Below, piece after piece: positions 62,431 through 64,000 of a stretch of 64,000 nucleotides of DNA. The stretch is taken from NCBI GenBank assembly GCA_023212695.1, contig JALCCG010000010.1, forward strand, positions 62,001 through 126,000. Reading direction: 5' to 3'. Every line of letters begins with the position of its first letter. Positions within the stretch are counted from its first letter, which is position 1. The translations under genes and the position numbers were made by a program. Source of the stretch: Sporisorium sorghi (Eukaryota; Basidiomycota; Ustilaginomycetes; Ustilaginales; Ustilaginaceae). The notes beneath the pieces were generated by a model. The model saw only the letters and a list, made by a program, of their open reading frames with translations. It was not told the origin of the DNA and did not search any database.

Positions 62431-64000
62431 TGTTGGATGGAGTGCGGAAGAGGTGGTGTTGTGTGAGAAGGATGAGGAAGATAAGCGTGTCCAAGAGTGA
62501 AAGATATATGAAATGAGCTCAGAAAGCGGGGAAAGCGTGACAATACGCGCTGAAAAGGAAATTAGACCAGAATTGAGCGGAAATCGTGGGGGAAAGAGGG
62601 CAGATCCGCACAAGCCGCCCAGCCCGACTGCGGGGTTCCCGCCGTGCAGCTAGCCACCCACCCGGCCGGCCTGCCTAAAAATCGGGTTGGAAAACGAAAG
62701 ATTCCCGTCCTTTGAGCTCCTTTCCTGTGCAGTGACGGCAGTGTGGGTCCGAAAGCAGCAAAGCGTCGTCACACGAGATGCTGCGGCCGGATGTGAAGGA
62801 GTTCGAGCGGGAGTGCTGTGCCCTCCTTTGTTACGCTAGCGCTGCGCGGTGATGAAAGACGAGCTCAACTCGACCGGCTGTCGGCTCGATGCATTGCCTG
62901 AATTTGGCTTTGATTTTAGCCGGTCAGGGCTCTAGCTTCGTTTGTGATCGTGTCGATAGAGCCGTCAACGTCAACGGCCCCTATGGCGAATCTCGCTGGT
63001 CTGTTTGGGGTTGTTCGACGTGTACATTCGAGCTTGCCGACCGACGGCAGCGTTCGAGCAGATCTTCGATTGAAGTGAAGTGGTAAAGCACCGCTCCCCC
63101 TTCCACCGCGTGCCGGTAGAACTTTGTTGATTCAACCGTAGCCTAACGGTGCAATGAGGATGCTTGTCCCCATTCTGCTGCTACAGTCACCGGAGTGCAT
63201 GTATTGGTGTCTAGTTGGAAGAATCATGACTACCTTCTCCCCATGTGAATGAGGCTCACGACGTTTGAATTTTGGAGCCTCAATTTCGAGCTCCATTTTC
63301 CACTTTTTCCTATTTTGCTTGCAGCAGAAAACCCCACAGGCAGTTATCCGTTCGCCCGGACTTGCCACCAAACTAGCCAGGGTCAATGTGCTATCCGGCC
63401 CCTTGGTGGTGCTCGACCAAAGCAAGGGTCAAGCGAGTTAAGGCAGGGTCGTTGCTAGCGATACCGTTGTTGATGCAAGGAGGGATGGTATCGCGACTCA
63501 CTATGCTCCTTGCGCACGGAGGAACAATGGTACCTCTCGGCCAGTCGAGTGTGGCGCCAGGATGCGTGGTTGGGTAACTTCATTGAAAACCCACCGACCG
63601 ACGTGACCGAGGCGGCCTGCCGACGCTCTCTTGCAAATGCCATCGGATGCTGGCAAAAAGAAAAGGTCGCGTACCGAAGACAGAACAGACAATGAAGGCA
63701 ATACGAATGCCGAGATGGCTCTGCTTCATTCCTCGAGCTTTTCTCCAAGTCTTGGCTCGCTTTCGGGAGGCAGACACAGCGAGTGCGCTGGCGTGATTGA
63801 AAGATCATCATCCTTGATCTGCCATCTGCCGCTGCAGCAGTCGGGCATGTCAACTGTAGCTCGGAAATCCGCCCCTGCTTCTTATCTGCCCGTTCTGTGC
63901 TTCGGGCTCCTTTGCTGCCCGCTTTCCCGAGACCGGATAGGTGAGAGACGCGTGTTGAGCCTCGAGAGACGCGAATCCCAGCCGGCCAACGCGTGGTGTG
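62431..64000. other. Gene-free right flank; promoter of the acyl-CoA synthetase
   Basis: No convincing gene is visible in these 1570 bp. The first few hundred bases upstream of the synthetase probably hold its promoter. Open frames of up to 132 codons have no recognisable domain. A short inverted repeat (GCGATACC 63458-63465 / GGTATCGC 63487-63494) is the only structure noted. Confidence 0.5.

Noticed and set aside
63458..63494. 8-bp inverted repeat GCGATACC / GGTATCGC
   Set aside because: Short arms with a 21-nt loop are expected by chance in 1.5 kb.
1..64000. CRISPR arrays, insertion sequences, prophage, toxin or virus-like genes
   Set aside because: None seen; the gene content is that of a eukaryotic fungal chromosome.

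Overview
This window looks like nuclear DNA of a basidiomycete fungus, most probably a smut or smut-related yeast (Ustilaginaceae: Ustilago, Sporisorium or Pseudozyma-like). The basis is the gene content (fungal Atg2, Kti12, Aar2, Prp5, Msf1, Cdc50, Gea-type Sec7, fungal DOCK), uninterrupted open reading frames of up to 6.8 kb with no introns needed, GC-rich coding sequence, and long intergenic spacers holding homopolymer and dinucleotide tracts. The species is inferred, not proven. I see no mobile element, CRISPR array, tRNA, rRNA, virus or toxin gene.

Layout, left to right. 1-2325 has no recognisable gene. A DOCK-family Rho/Rac exchange factor (minus, 2326-9138) is followed by mitochondrial phenylalanyl-tRNA synthetase (minus). 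A small acidic tryptophan-tailed protein (plus) converges on a Trf4/Cid14-type poly(A) polymerase (minus), which diverges from the DEAD-box splicing helicase Prp5 (plus). Prp5 converges on Kti12 (minus), and Kti12 diverges from the succinate dehydrogenase flavoprotein (plus). A Gea/GBF1-type Arf exchange factor (plus) ends at 30291. It is followed by about 2.5 kb without a convincing gene. The U5 snRNP assembly factor Aar2 (minus) shares a 191-bp divergent promoter with an arginine/serine-rich protein (plus). That protein converges on an atypical extended SDR (minus). A GH5 exo-1,3-beta-glucanase-like enzyme (plus) converges on Atg2 (minus). Atg2 diverges from a 1318-residue, largely disordered protein (plus), which converges on a TBC-domain Rab-GAP (minus). 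That diverges from a Cdc50 flippase subunit (plus). The last two genes, both minus, are a SnoaL-domain hydrolase-like protein and a 4-coumarate-CoA-ligase-like acyl-CoA synthetase. 62431-64000 has no recognisable gene.

Two functional themes recur: membrane traffic (DOCK, Arf-GEF, Atg2, TBC Rab-GAP, Cdc50) and RNA processing (Trf4, Prp5, Aar2, RS-rich protein, Kti12, Msf1). These are ordinary housekeeping genes and I see no dedicated gene cluster or defence-like system. The points most worth checking are an arginine in place of the Walker A lysine of Kti12, a block of abruptly different codon usage over the substrate-binding part of SDH1, a 93-bp nested inverted repeat at 9596-9688, a 20-bp perfect palindrome next to a 44-A tract, and the gene-free block at 30292-32773.
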